Assembly: GCA_012934845.2 (NCBI GenBank)
Contig: WNNJ02000940.1
Span: 62,001 to 126,000, forward strand
Length of the DNA stretch: 64,000 nucleotides
Direction: 5' to 3'
Source of the DNA: Pomphorhynchus laevis
Taxonomy: Eukaryota; Acanthocephala; Palaeacanthocephala; Echinorhynchida; Pomphorhynchidae
The notes beneath the pieces were generated by a model. It saw nothing but the letters and a program-made list of their open reading frames with translations, was not told the origin of the DNA and did no database searches. A program made the translations under genes and the position numbers. Numbering within the stretch: position 1 is the first letter of the stretch; the number at the start of each line of letters is the position of its first letter. Shown here in pieces: positions 10,791 through 22,990 of this stretch.

Positions 10791-11149
10791 GATCACTGAA
10801 TATTTTTTTACAATAGAATTCAGCAGATTGATTCGAGCGTAACGCAAATTATAAATGAGGGTTAAATTCGATGAAGCAAGGTATAAATTTCTTGATTTAA
10901 GACAAGACGATCAGTGAGATTAGATAAGGTCGGAAGAAGATACATATAACGATGTGAATATGGAAGCGTATGATCAAGAAACGCTTTGTTCAAGATACGG
11001 GTTGTTTCAAGATCTCTAAAGAAATTCTGTTAGAAAATTAAACAGCAATTAAATCCCCTGTCGAAGAAAATTAAAATGATCCGGATAGCACATGCTTAAT
11101 TTTAAGAGGTTTTGTTCATGCTACCACGTAATCACATTATCGGGGATGA

Positions 11150-11775
11150 AAATCACTAGCTGGCTACATCTGATTCTTAATCCATATTTGGTGCTAAAAT
11201 AGACTGTGATAATCAGATCCATCAGATTAATGTACCACTCCTAGACACTCCTAACCACTCATCAGTCATCGCTAGTCGGATGAAGTGTTTAAAGCTCGTT
11301 TGACTGTTTATGTAATAATTGTAAAGACACTAGCAATTCCTCACGATGATAGAAGAAACCCATGTCATAAAACATTTTTTCTGCTTGCTGCGTGTGGGAA
11401 CTTTCTATAATTCTCTACGTATGGTTCCAATGTGTAACTTGTGAATACCCCAGGATTCCAAATAGAAAACATTTTCTATAAATTGCCCGGTAAGAAAAAT
11501 AGCCTAGCACTGCGGTCCAGGAGTCAAAGCTGGTAAAAATTGAATGTTAATCCATATGTGTTGCTACAAATTGGACTTCAATCATAATCTTCATCAGTTT
11601 AATGTATCACTCTGAGACGCTCCTAACCACTCAATAGTCATTGCAGTGGTTATGGTGCGTTCTGAATGCTTTTGTAATAATTGTAAAGACACTAGCAATT
11701 TTCCACGATACTATACGAAGCATATCATAAAACATTTTTACTGGCTTACTGCGTGTGTGGATCTTCTAGTAACTT
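11150..11775. repeat. Two diverged copies of a ~230 bp repeat
   Basis: About 11172-11405 and 11546-11765 align along their length: a CTTAATCCATAT-type start, CACTCCTAACCACTCA-like core, TTGTAAAGACACTAGCAATT, CATAAAACATTTTT, and a CTGCGTGTG-type end. They are direct copies about 370 bp apart. No ORF; family unknown. Confidence 0.65.
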
Positions 11776-12174
11776 TATAAATAAGGCACAAGTGAGGTAT
11801 GTTCCCTGACATTTGATTAATTTTATGAATAAGGAGTATATACATTTAAAAAAACAGGTAAGCAAGAATAAAAACCAAGCTGACGTTTCACCTTTACTGG
11901 TCTTTATTAATCTAAAATAAATACACAAAAAATAACAAATTAAGCTGGAAACTATTAAAATAAGGTTGAATCCCTCTACGTAAAGCAATGATCTTTATTT
12001 AAACCATTTAGATAGTTTGTTTCTAACCGTGTTATATCCCGCATTCATGTTTTTCCTCTATGAGTCATTTGTAAGTCCTGATTGTATCACTGAATATTTA
12101 AACTTGCAATCTTTTTGCTAACAATCTTTTTGTTTCACTGTTCAATTGGTGACTTTTTTATTCTTAAGATCCGC

Positions 12175-12335
12175 TCGTTTATTATGTAATCTGATTAATA
12201 ATCAGATTACATAATAAATAATAATTAGATTACATAATTAATAATTATCATAATTAGATTAATTAATAATCAGATTACATAATCAGATTCATAATTAATC
12301 TGATTATTAATCTTATTAATATAATAAATTCTTAA
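12175..12335. repeat. Palindrome-rich AATCAGATTA repeats
   Basis: Repeated, mutually complementary blocks built from TTAATAATCAGATTACATAA. They could fold into several hairpins. This is probably a decayed foldback element or an expanded simple repeat. Confidence 0.5.
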
Positions 12336-12459
12336 TAAAATTTATTCAGTAGTAAATGAAATTAAAAAGATCAAGGGTATAAATAATGAAAATCGTCGAT
12401 TATCGTATTCATAGTTGCTCTGTATAAGTCTTCTTATTTAGGTCACAGTAGCATCAGGT

Positions 12460-13560
12460 CTAACCACTAAACACCAAGGCAGTGTTCTGCGGTTGAACCA
12501 CTCGGGGTTTTAGCACACCTGGGAGCCCAATCGCATCACACGATAGTATGTAGTCTCGTTATGCGGAGCTTCAGAAATCTTGGATATTGCTCTGGGGAAC
12601 GTCCTCTTGAAAAGAAGACTGATCGCGATATAGCCTAAGTACATCATAAGCGCACCGTGACACTCCTTATTAAAGACATACGTTTGGCCAGTTTCAGAGC
12701 CCACCTAGCTCGCTTCAGGGCACATTTGAATCTATTTAAATCTGATCTAATGGTCCATCTTGTCGAGATCGTGAACCATTCGTATCTTACTCGATGTATA
12801 AATACTGGGAGTGGTTGATTATTTAAAATGGAATAGCGAGCTGAGAGTGATAGTCTCTTAAGCTTTTTCTTTGTCGCAAGTGCGCCATGGAATACAATTA
12901 CCCGCAATTTAGATTAGTTGAGAAGATTGAATTGAGGTAACCGATCTTTTAATCTGAAAAAGAAACGGATGATGTCCGAGACTACATATGTGCATCTTCG
13001 TCCAGAGAGTAAAGCTGTGTGTGGTATTATTAGCGTACACCACTGTATGTTGATCGCGTCGAAATGATTTGAAAAGTACAATTGAATCAGCAAAATATAA
13101 GATAGGACAAGGCACACATGTAATTGGGTTAAACTGAAGCGGCATAAGGGTCAACTTAATAAAAGAATCGGTTAGTATACAGCAAAATCCCCACCCTGTT
13201 AACAATTCACGCAGGAAAACCAAGTGACCTGAGAGAAGAGATAACAAAGGAATATAGATGCTGTCGAATACAGCAGAAAAGTTGAAATAAATAGCTACAG
13301 CAAGCTGATGACTATGTTCTTCCCAAAACTGGTGAATTTCACTGATAGCTGAATGTCAGAGCGACCTTTCACAAATCATTGAGAACAAGGTGGGATTAAA
13401 TTGCGCATACTTAAATAATCGCGGATTTTACGCGCAAGCACTTTTTCGTAAATAGCTGTGAGGTAATTTTTAATCGAGATAAGCTGTAGATTTTTAGGAC
13501 ATGATACTGAATTACTTGTCGGTAAAAGCAATCTTCTACTGACGTTAATTCATGCAATAT
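12460..13560 (-). pseudogene. LINE (jockey-like APE type) 3' half, broken
   Basis: Read on the - strand: an RT segment IYEKVLARKIRDYLS (about 13390-13440); an RT catalytic remnant TVVYANNTTH (about 13010-13050), where the family at 60.7 kb has VVYTDDTTS; then NNQPLPVFIHRVRYEWFTIS and ALKRARWALKLAKRMSL. The order and motifs match the LINE at 60.2-61.3 kb and the one entering from the right edge (63.5-64.0 kb), so all three are one family. Several frame changes and stops. The 3' end near 12460-12530 carries the family's tail (CCCCGAGTGGTTCAACCG). Confidence 0.7.
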
Positions 13561-14060
13561 CGGATGGCGTGGCTAATAGCATTGTGATGGTGACTTCCTT
13601 CCTCTGACTGCCTGTCAAAAGCTGACATACGCGAGTGGAGAGTAGCTCGTGGGTTTTTGAGGTTCCTCGTATCAGACCCCAAGAGTTCAGGATATCCTTA
13701 AAGGAGAGATCCCTACTCCTGAAACCGTCCTTGGTAGGGATTGGTTAGAGAGAAAGTGTCGCTCCATAATTGTGTAGGTATAGTGAATCCTCCAAAACTT
13801 TATAAAGGCCCATGTTACTAATTCAACCTGATGCCCTCTCCTCCAACTAACAAACATTTCCTTCTTGAATATCTTCCAAAAAGAAGACAGATGCGTTAAG
13901 ACAAAAAATACTTTCCCTATCTATGCTCAGTTGGTGCATATATATGTATTTGAAGATCAGGTTGGCTTCTAGAAAGGGGTTAGAATTGTCTTACTAGCTT
14001 TGGTTTTGATAAATCTCGTATTCGAGATACCATACATTTTCCCCGATCACGAATGTCGTC
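13561..14060 (-). pseudogene. Probable upstream RT part of the same LINE
   Basis: GC content is raised as in the adjoining LINE, and scattered frames continue upstream, but no diagnostic motif is legible. Assigned by position only. Confidence 0.35.
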
Positions 14061-15960
14061 ATCAGTAATATCTGGCAATAAGTTTAAAATTTTGACTGAT
14101 ACCATAATTGTATTAAATGTTGATGTCCCCAATTCTTTCAAGTTTTCGTTGAAGAACAGTATATAAGTCTCTGTTAATTCAGCCGTTGTGAATAAAATAC
14201 GGTACTAACCTGTGCAGGCTCTCGCGCTTTTTTAATTTATAAATTACTCGCCTATTATTGTAGCAGACAACAAATGACCATAAAAACTTGTAGAAGAATT
14301 TTCTTGTTACAAGGGGCCTGTCAGAGTAATCGTTACTCCCCATAATGAAAGACATAAATGTCATCTTTAAAGACACTTACCTTCTAGTTGTTTTTGAGTT
14401 GCTTTGAAGCTCCGAAACTTACTTTCTACACATTTTTTGCTGCAAGATTTAATGATTTAATCTTAGATTTAGCGATCTGTTTCTCCTATGTATCGTTTTC
14501 TACATGAAATGCGTAGTAACATACATAATATGTAACGTTGAACTAAGAAAATCTGCAAATTTGCTTAGTATAAATGAGTTTTTTCTTCGAACTGTTGTAT
14601 AATCACTGGAAGAAACAACCTTAAATGTTTTGCAGAGCATCCGTACACATGAATTACAAATATGGGATGCATTACCATCTTATGTTAAAACCCATTATCT
14701 TGTATCTGATCTTCATAGTTCTTAGTTTCTAACTTATTTTAAGGTAACCAGCGACGTTTCACTCGCCACTTCGATATCTCTGTTTACTGCCTCAATAGAG
14801 GATGATACATCATTTTGTATTTTACATCACTTCAGTTGTGGGTGATAGTTTAATGCAATATGGTTATTTTATTTTTTCTTTCTTGCACTTATGTTGATTT
14901 TCTTACGTTTTGTTCGATGATATATAAGTATTCTTGTGTATCCTCTCAATTCCAGCGATGTTGTTTGTGCAGATATGTATATTTCAAAATCTATATCCTT
15001 GGAGCAATTTATCCGGCATTTCAGAGCCTCGTTAAAGATCATAAAACGCTTTATCCTTTTTGGTTGTGAGTTTCTTGCGTGTAGGCAAACAGTAATGTTA
15101 GATTCCTTTTTGCCAAAATTTTGTTGCTTATTTATTTTGACACTGAGACACTATGACGTCTATATGACGTCTGCCGTTTATCACGAGGTATTTGTAAATC
15201 CCAAGTGTCCTACTTCGTGGGTAACCTGGTCATACAATAAAAGCTTCGTCTATCTATCGATAATATAAAAGAGTTCTTATATTAACCGCGATATTCACTC
15301 CTTTTCGTATACACATATGTATAAACATAAGAGACATGGGTGCAGAGTGATCCAATTCCTGTTCCGTGAACCTTTTTATAAATACTTTAAGAAATTTTTT
15401 CCGTGAACTTTATATTATAAAGTATCGTTTTAAAAAACAATGTCTCACTTACAAAGTTTCGACGTATAAAATCCCAATATGAATTTTTAATCAATATGAG
15501 GAATTACTTTTGATAAATACACCGGCTTGTTTCCCAGGGCAGAAGTTACAACAAATTATATAAATATATAAAGGAATGTGCATTGAGCATATATTTTGTT
15601 CAATTCCTTTGAAAGTCCATTTTTACGTTGCTTGTATTTAATGCTTATTTAAACTGAAAACAATTCAAATTAGAATGATCGTCGTTAGAGTTGTAAATCT
15701 TAGTACACAAATAATATGAATCACAAACACCTAAAAAATGGCATAATAAAATGATTAAAAATATAAAAATTGTCTTTTATTTAAAAAATAAAAATCAACT
15801 GATTTTCGAGCAAGTTTAATTAATTTATATTTGTCCATTTCTTTAATAAGATAAAAAGTTTGCATCCCAAGGTGTTCACACTTTGTGCTTAATAGTTTAT
15901 GGGCTTAATAAATTCAAACTCGTCAGCGTAAAATTATTAATAGGTTGATAACTAATAATA
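14061..15960. other. No recognisable gene
   Basis: Mixed-composition DNA with short frames on both strands. I find no splice-bounded coding exon, RNA gene or repeat boundary I can defend. A faint LINE C-terminus resemblance near 14650-14740 is discussed under rejected items. Confidence 0.4.
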
Positions 15961-15965
15961 AACTT

Positions 15966-16110
15966 TGTATCAGAGTAAAGTACACTAGATAATACTAAAT
16001 ACGACATTAGCAGGTATTTGGCCCTGCTGCAATGTAAAATCAATGAATAGAGGCCGAAGCTTGACAATATATCAGGTCCTCCTTATAACCGATATTTCTT
16101 ATTCCGATAC
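15966..16110 (+). repeat. PLE 3'-UTR structured element, + sense
   Basis: Same element as 296-446 but sense on the + strand. The hairpin AAATAC/GTATTT and a GGCC-type pairing are kept. The GCTATG/CATAGC stem has decayed. Confidence 0.6.
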
Positions 16111-16654
16111 AACAGAATTCATAAAAATTCATACAATTTTTATGAATTAGTCAATTTATAAATAATTAATTTAAATTTTAAATTTTAACTTTATATAAAT
16201 ATAAATTATATAAAATCTTATATGAACATATCTATCAGTGGAAATACGTCAGCATGTATTTGGCTCTTACTTTGTTTCATAATAAAATTAGGGCTACTTT
16301 CGAGACAGATTAGGAGCAATATTATTACACTTTACAATTTAAAGTGTAATTTTATTATTTAAAATGTAATCAACCAAACATTTACTTACTAAAAACACGA
16401 TAAAATAGAGGATCGCATAATCACGATTAAAAACGTATATTCGAGCTTTAGCTAGGAATATAAGTTGTACTTGTAAAAATCCACATAAGACTATACTGTA
16501 TATAGTTTAATATAAATTATATCGCTGTATAAATATTAATTATATAAAATCTTATGTAATTATTTATTATTTATTGTTAATTGTTATTTAATATTTATTA
16601 TTTATTATTTATGTTATGAATAAATATTTATTTAAAAAAAATGAAATATTTATT

Positions 16655-16776
16655 TATTTCAGAGGAAATACGTCATCATGTATTTGGCCCATCTGCTATG
16701 TTATGCCGAGAAATAAGGGTCGAAACCTAATTACATAGCAGTTCCTCGTGATAACCTCTAATCCTTATTCTGATAC
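16655..16776 (+). repeat. PLE 3'-UTR structured element, + sense, lacks outer 5' stem
   Basis: Contains GAGGAA/TTCCTC, AAATAC/GTATTT, TGCTATGT/ACATAGCA and the GGTCGAAACC segment. It keeps the architecture and is truncated at its 5' side. Confidence 0.65.
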
Positions 16777-17108
16777 CTCGTCTATTATTTATTAGTTAAT
16801 TCATAAAAATTGACTTTTATTTAAATTTTAATTATAAATTTGAACTTGATATAAATATAAATTATATAAAATCTTGTAATTATTTATCATTATTTTTAAT
16901 TTAGATAGTGTAAACTAAGTGTATCCAGTTAGCTGATCTAATTGCAGATAAATTTATAGCAATTATCTCTAATATCACTATTATTCAGATACATCGCCTA
17001 TTATTTATTAGTCAATAAATAAAAATTGATTTTTATTTAAAATTGCAATTTTAAATTTCAACTTTATTCTAATTTTAATTTCAGTTAGCTGATATGATTC
17101 TTTTATAC

Positions 17109-17937
17109 AATTTTTACTTTATAGGAATATTAAATGTTCTTAAAGTTAGATAAGTAAAAAAATAAATCAAATTTTAAAATAAAAAGATAAATCAAATAAA
17201 ATTTAATTTTTATTCAAACAATTCAAATCAAGAACATTTTATTCTAAATATCTTTAAAAGCTAAGGTTAGTACTAAAACCAAACGGCAAAAAATCTTTGA
17301 TTGATTAGTGTCAGAGACAATTAAACATCGAATTTACATTAAACTCGTAAGCTTATCGTTTTGTTAATAATTCAAATTGCCGCCTTATTTTCTTTGTGTT
17401 TTCTGAATTAATTTGTAATTGAGACGATATTTTATCCTAAATGAAGCACAGTTTTGAAAAATACAATTTACACTCTTAGACATACATGTTCTCTTGTTCC
17501 AGCTATATTATTAAAGAACGCGATATGAACATGAGGATTAAGACTTTCCTCGTTTTCGTCAGTTATGGCAATTCCACGAAATTGTCTAATAAGAACAGCA
17601 CGTTTCAACAAATAAAAAATACAATATAAATCAAATGTATGGAAAGCAAATTAACTAAAACGTGGTCTAAATATGTGGAATAATCAATGTTAGATATACA
17701 ACGTGCATCAATCAATTTACGATACGGTTTTCAAAACTTTTTTACTACGCCGAACAATGTCTAATTGATTAATTTAAATATTACCTATATTAGGTATATT
17801 ATACATATTGAAATATTACGCATAATATATTATCATATATGCCATCATATTATATGTTTTTGTCGAAGCATTGCGAGAGTGCAAATCAAAAAGTATTGTT
17901 ATTGATATTTCGGCTGGACACAGCCCTTTAATTAATT
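17109..17937 (+). repeat. Duplicated block A (inverted partner at 40713-41540)
   Basis: About 830 bp nearly identical to the reverse complement of 40713-41540, with only a few scattered differences and small indels. It contains no ORF. It sits just upstream of block B (19174-20398), whose partner at 41560 is in direct orientation, so one of the two loci has suffered an inversion. Confidence 0.85.
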
Positions 17938-18159
17938 TTTTAACTTGTTTACAAATTGTATTTTATGTAAATATTTATAATTGTAATATTTTGTTGATTT
18001 ATACTTATCCATTATAGGAAATAATTATTATAGGTAATAATCTTATAACATGGCAGTTCTTCTGATGACCTTATGATCCTTGTTATGATACATCGTCTAT
18101 TTTTTATTAGTCAATTCATTAAAATTTATTTTTACTTAAAATTTTAATTTTAATTTTAA

Positions 18160-18480
18160 ACTTTATAGATATATTTAAATTGCAATTTTAAATTTTAAGT
18201 TTATCAAAATTTTTTACATCAGTTAGCTGGTCTGATTGTTTTTAATCAGATCAGCTTACTTCGGTTAGCTGATCTGATTAATGTTTTCATGCATATTAAG
18301 CACAAAATTATTTTATCATTTTTTGTTTATAAACATATAAATCTATATTTTAGATATTTCTTCAAGTATTTATATACATTCATAACTCTTTATAAATATA
18401 AAGTTATCTTGTATAATTATTTATCGTTATTTTATAAATTAAATAAGCTAACTGAGTCTACGTATTTTATATAAAATAAT
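18160..18480. repeat. PLE-end motifs, both orientations
   Basis: GATCAGCTTAC and GTTAGCTGATCTGATT lie back to back near 18220-18280, and CTAACTGAGTCTACGTATTT lies at about 18448. These look like junctions between PLE-derived fragments. No gene. Confidence 0.45.
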
Positions 18481-18633
18481 GCAAAATAAAAGTGAAATAG
18501 TTAAATAATAAAAAATTAATTAATAATAAATAATTGTTATAAGATTTTATATAATTTATATCAAGATGAATTATAAACTGAAATTAAAAATAAATATCAA
18601 TTTTTATGAACTGACTAACAGATAACAAACTAT

Positions 18634-18786
18634 GTATCAGAATAAAGATTAGCGGTCATCAGGAGGAACTGCTATGCTATCAGGTTTCGGCACCTAACTC
18701 CTCTACCCAACATAGCAGCGGGGCCAAATACATGCTAATGATGTATTTCCTCTGAAATAACTATCTAGTATCTTATTCTAATACAA
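18634..18786 (-). repeat. PLE 3'-UTR structured element next to its RT ORF
   Basis: On the - strand this copy begins right at the stop codon of the PLE ORF ending at 18793. That fixes the element's sense strand and its place in the 3' UTR. All stems are present. The loop pairing has one mismatch here (GGCACC against GGGGCC). Confidence 0.75.
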
Positions 18787-18792
18787 AGTATA

Positions 18793-19065
18793 TTATTTAT
18801 TATCCATCCATGAAAATTTGACACTTAAGAGTTTAAATTTATTCTTTAAATTATTGTGTTGATTTATATATTTTACTATTTTCTGCTTGATGGTATTTTT
18901 ATAGTAACCTAGTTTAAAATATGTATCTATTAAATTATTTAAATGATTTTGAAGAAAGCCAATATCATTACATATTGTTGCAATTCTTAAAATTTCATTA
19001 TTTAATGTATTATATTTTATATTATATGGTATGCATAAATGTTCATGCAAAAATATGTTTCTTGT
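18793..19065 (-). pseudogene. PLE reverse transcriptase C-terminus
   Basis: The 85-residue frame contains CIPYNIKYNTLNNEILRIA, NHLNNLIDTYFKLGYYKN and a genuine-looking C-terminus KFSWMDNK with stop. This is the thumb region that follows the palm in Penelope-like RTs (SNIP-type motif, then GY). The copy is truncated upstream, where duplication block B begins. It shares its reading frame with the copies at 27.8 and 42.9 kb. Confidence 0.75.
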
Positions 19066-19173
19066 ATGTGCTATCCTTACGATATAAATTAAAAATAGTT
19101 TTAAAGATATTCCATATCTTTATATAGTTATTATTTTTATATGAAGAAATCAAACTTAGTCTACGTATTAATT

Positions 19174-20398
19174 AAACAGGTTTAATTAATTTTTTTAATT
19201 AAATTTGTTTAAATCCGTTTTGTTGTCTTTTATTAGAAATTTTAAAAATTTTATTCTAAAATTTCCATTAGAGTTTTAAAATATACAACCATTTAATTTT
19301 ATAAACTAATAAAATGTACATGAAAATTTAATCAGATCAGTTAACTAGGTCTATGTAACCACTTAACTGATATCTTTTAACCAGTATTCTTTTAAATAAA
19401 TATATGTAATAAATGATTACATAAGATTTTATACAATTTATATTTATATAACGGAAGAGTTTATAATGACTGTTGCAAGTCATTATAGAGCTATTCAGAA
19501 TTTCAGCATATTTACAACTCATTTTTTTGCTCGTGAGGGTAAGCAACATCTAATTGGATATAAGATCACACGTAACGACGTCAACATTCCAGCTAAAAGT
19601 TATAACCTGTAGCTGGATCAAACGTTTTGTTAATAGGTGTTCTTCAGTACCTCTGAATATTTGTTCTGGGTACATGTTCGAATGCATTTTCCAGATATAA
19701 ATTAATATCTACCTGGATTAGGATGCTTTAAAACTTTTTAAAGAATTGCTAGAAGGGAATGAAGAGCTGGTTTGTAAATTTACACGATATGAACGGTAAC
19801 CTTATTGCTCCTACTGTCATTGTTTTCGGTTATTGGTCATTATACTTGTTAGTTCACAGCTTTTACACTAGCAATGATCTCGTATACTTATTTTGATTTC
19901 CGATCCCAACTTCTAAACTCCTAGTATATATGCTGCTTTTCATCCTATCATTTCTAAAATCATCTTTTTTAATGATCAATTAGATTAATAGATGATTTTA
20001 ATTTGATCGGACATATTCATACAAATCATTTTTTAGCGATTAATTTAGATTACGAAGTCTATACCATTTTCATGTCTCATTCTCATGTACACAATAATAA
20101 CAACATAGATATTTAAATACATAAATCGACCTCCATTTTGCAAATATGTATAGATTTATTTGCTAAATTTTCGGCACTTAAGCTGATATTCTTTAAGGTC
20201 CATTTTTTACAGGTGAAATACAATCAGATCAGTTTACGTAGAAAAAATAATTGCAAATAATGTTAGACAATAATGTTAATATTATGTCTATTATTATCTA
20301 ATATTATATTTTATATTATATGGTATGCATGAATGATCATCCAAAAATATGTTTCTTGTAAATTTAAATATGTCATCTTTACGATATAAATTTATAGT
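19174..20398 (+). repeat. Duplicated block B (direct partner at 41560-42773)
   Basis: About 1.2 kb nearly identical to 41560-42773 in the same orientation. It begins AAACAGGTTTAATTAATTTT in both copies. A GATCAGTTAACTAGGTCTA-type motif lies near its left end. No ORF of confidence; the short shared frames at 19337-19549 and 41724-41936 are identical simply because the DNA is duplicated. Confidence 0.85.
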
Positions 20399-20830
20399 AG
20401 TTTAAATTGATGTTTATTTAATGTTCATATCTAGATATACACCTTCTTTATTATTAATATTGGTTTTGTTAAGAATTAGGCTTTCTGGATAAATTTGTTC
20501 ACTAATTGAATAAAAATTATTAGAATTAAATACACATATATCATCAATGTATCGAAACATATTTTATATATTTATATTGTTTTGATTTAGTTTTTACACA
20601 GTTATGAACAAATTCGTATTCTATAAAGCTTAAAAACAAGTCAGCTATAATTGGGCTACTATTACATCCCATTGGAACACCTTTTATTTGTCTAAATTTA
20701 GATGTACCTACCTTTAAATAATTTTGATTTATTTAAATATTTAAGGATTCTATAAATTTAATTTATATATTTATATTTACTTGATAGTTTAATTTTTGTT
20801 AGATATGCGTTATAGTATATCTCTTTCCGA
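20320..20830 (-). pseudogene. PLE reverse transcriptase palm fragment (YIDD)
   Basis: On the - strand: KVGTSKFRQIKGVPMGCNSS, PIIADLFLSFIEYEFVHNC, then after a frame change MFRYIDDICVFNSNNF with YPESLILNKTN and GVYLDMNIK. YIDD is the RT catalytic motif, and GVPMG...S.IIADLFL is the preceding palm motif. The continuation INLYRKDDIFKFTRNIF is also present. A few breaks. This copy shows the PLE family's catalytic centre. Confidence 0.8.
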
Positions 20831-20884
20831 AAAGGGCTTTTATGCATCATCGCCAATCAATGCAATAAACAAAAAAAAATGTAT

Positions 20885-22095
20885 TTTCTGATCTGTATTT
20901 TCTGATCTGCTCTCCGCTCGTGACAAAAGACTTTGTAGTCAAAAGCCCTCTCTTGACCCCTCTCTTCCTTCATCTTATCGCCCAATATCAATTCTACCAA
21001 CCTTATCTAAAATTCTTGAACACCTTGTCTTAGATCAGATAAACAAGTATCTCTCTTCATCGCAGCTCTACCCTTCTTTTCAATCTGCTTTCCGCTCCAA
21101 TCATTCCACCGAACTAGCATGTCATAAAGTATTTTCTGATCTGCTCTCCGCTCGTGACAAAGGACTTTGTAGTGTGGTAATATCGCTCGATCTTTCATCT
21201 GCATTCGACATTGTCGATCACAAAATCCTTCTTTTTCGTCTTCGCTATCACTATGGCTTCTCTTCGTCCACCTTGGCTTGGTTCTCTTCGTATCTCTCCG
21301 ATCGATCATTTTCCGTCCATTCTAATTCAATGTGTTCTCCTCTATCTTCTCTCTTGTGGTGTACCTCAAGGTTCTGTACTTGGCCCTATTCTATTTACGC
21401 TTCTTCTTGGAGATTTATCTTGTATAACTAGTAAATTCCGCTTCAGTGTAATGCAGTACGCTGATGATATACTTATTTATTCTCACTCGTCTCCTCATTC
21501 CCTAAGCCAACTTTTCGTATCCGCATCTAATTGTCTTCGTGCTCTATCAGAACATCTAATTTCTTTGCGCATGTTCCTCAATCCTACCAAATCTAAAGTG
21601 TTATGGACTTTACCCTCCACTGTTTCTGTTATTCCTCCATCTCTGTATCTTCAGACCACAATTATTCCCTTTTTCGACTTCGTAAATTCGATCATATATT
21701 TTCCTATTTATCAAAACTTGGATGGCTAAGTATTGAACATCGCGTTCGTTTTCGTCTGCTTTGCCTGACTTATCGCCTTCTCCATTGTAATTCTCCTTCT
21801 TATCTTTATCTGCCAACTCTAAGTGAATCTCGCTATCTTTCTACTCACCTACGTTCCTGTGATTCTCTTCTGCTACACGTACCTATTCACTCAACCAACT
21901 TCGGCCGTCGATCCCTACATATCGCTGCTCCTCTCCTTAGGAATTCCTTACCTAATCATCTGTGATCATCATCCTCACTCCAATTTTTCAAAAAGCAGCT
22001 AAAATCGATGCTACTAAACGATTAACTTTTTTTTATCTGTTTCGCTTTTGTGGGCTTGTAAGCACACAGTCTGTGTGCATTTGCCACATAAAAGA
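20885..22095 (+). pseudogene. CR1-like LINE, RT to 3' end
   Basis: Ordered motifs on the + strand: SSYRPISILPTLSKILEHL (about 20975-21030), CSVVISLDLSSAFDIVDH (about 21168-21220), CGVPQGSVLGPILFTLL (about 21355-21405), MQYADDILIYSHSS (about 21450-21490), MFLNPTKSKVL, then a C-terminus GRRSLHIAAPLLRNSLP and FFKKQLKSMLL. The AAP...NSLP...FKK..K ending is typical of the CR1/L2 group. At least two frame changes interrupt it. The 5' end is odd: 20893-20935 duplicates about 21125-21170 (ATCTGCTCTCCGCTCGTGAC), as if template switching occurred on insertion. The 3' tail is shared with the relic at 9.4 kb. Confidence 0.8.
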
Positions 22096-22149
22096 AACTT
22101 TCAACTTTAAATGTCATAATGAGTCATTATAAGACAAAGATTTTGATAT

Positions 22150-22990
22150 TAAATGCTGGCATACAGATATATGCAGCAGTGCAGAGTATTGTTGCAAGCA
22201 AAATTTGCAAATGCATGCCGTTGTACTCTCGTGTACGCCATTCTTGAAACAAAACTTTGTGTGATATCCTGTCATCGAGAATCTTAGCAATCAGTGTCTG
22301 CTTTTAGCTTTTGGCTGTTTCCAATGAGTTTGAATCATTGCCGGAGACTGAATGTATCAAGGGATATTCCGTTTATTTATTCAAACCAAGATTTTTCATA
22401 CTTGTCGAACTCAACTGTATGTTCCAAGTTAAACAGATCGATTATTCGCAACGTTGTTGGGAGCTCGTCAGTCATTAGTGCTACTTATCTCGAAAGTGTG
22501 TATTTGGAAACTCCTAACACTAGTTTTAAGAAATTCCATTTTGCAGTATCGATCATTCTGAAATTATCCGCTGTGAGATCTGTCCATATCACAGGAAGAG
22601 CATACTGTATTATTGGCTCCATCATGACTTCGTAAAATCTTATCGCTCTTTTCGGAGATAGATGACGTATATTTCCTATTGGCCATGATTTATATGCTAT
22701 TTTGTTTCTAGCCCTTCACGTGTTCAGCGAACATCCATCGAGAAGAGAGTAACATCTAGATAAGTATAGTGCTTTACGAACTCTATAATTTGGTTGTCAT
22801 AGTGCAATTTGGTTAACTAATCTTCCACCTTTCCTGAAACGTATAATCTTTCTTTTATCTATAGTTACCGTTAAGGTATTAAGTTCGCAATATATTCTTA
22901 ATTGATTAAGTGAGGTTTGAATGTCCTCATTATTTGATGAATATATAGCCAGATCGTCTGCCTACATGATGATGCACAATGATTCTAGTT
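22150..22990 (-). pseudogene. LINE RT fragment (jockey-like), antisense
   Basis: On the - strand, from about 22980 down: ADDLAIYSSNNEDIQTSLNQ (RT catalytic DD), a thumb KIIRFRKGG, ARNKIAYKSWPIGNIRH, FYEVMMEPIIQYALPVIW and ADNFRMIDTAKWNFLKLVLG. This is the second half of RT and the downstream connection region of an APE-type LINE. The ADDL...FRKGG signature suggests the jockey superfamily. Broken by stops and frame changes. It converges with the CR1-like LINE on the + strand. Confidence 0.75.

Noticed and set aside
10392-10791. Two + strand charged frames
   Set aside because: They lie exactly antisense to the decayed CR1-like RT on the - strand and are explained by it.
14630-14760. LINE C-terminus (IWDALPSYVKTHYL ... 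FLTYFK)
   Set aside because: Resembles the LWNSLP...FK ending of CR1/L2 proteins, but it is a single short stretch with a stop and no RT or 3' tail nearby.
14860-15268. Overlapping + strand frames, Cys-containing
   Set aside because: No start context, splice sites, motif or second copy; probably chance frames.
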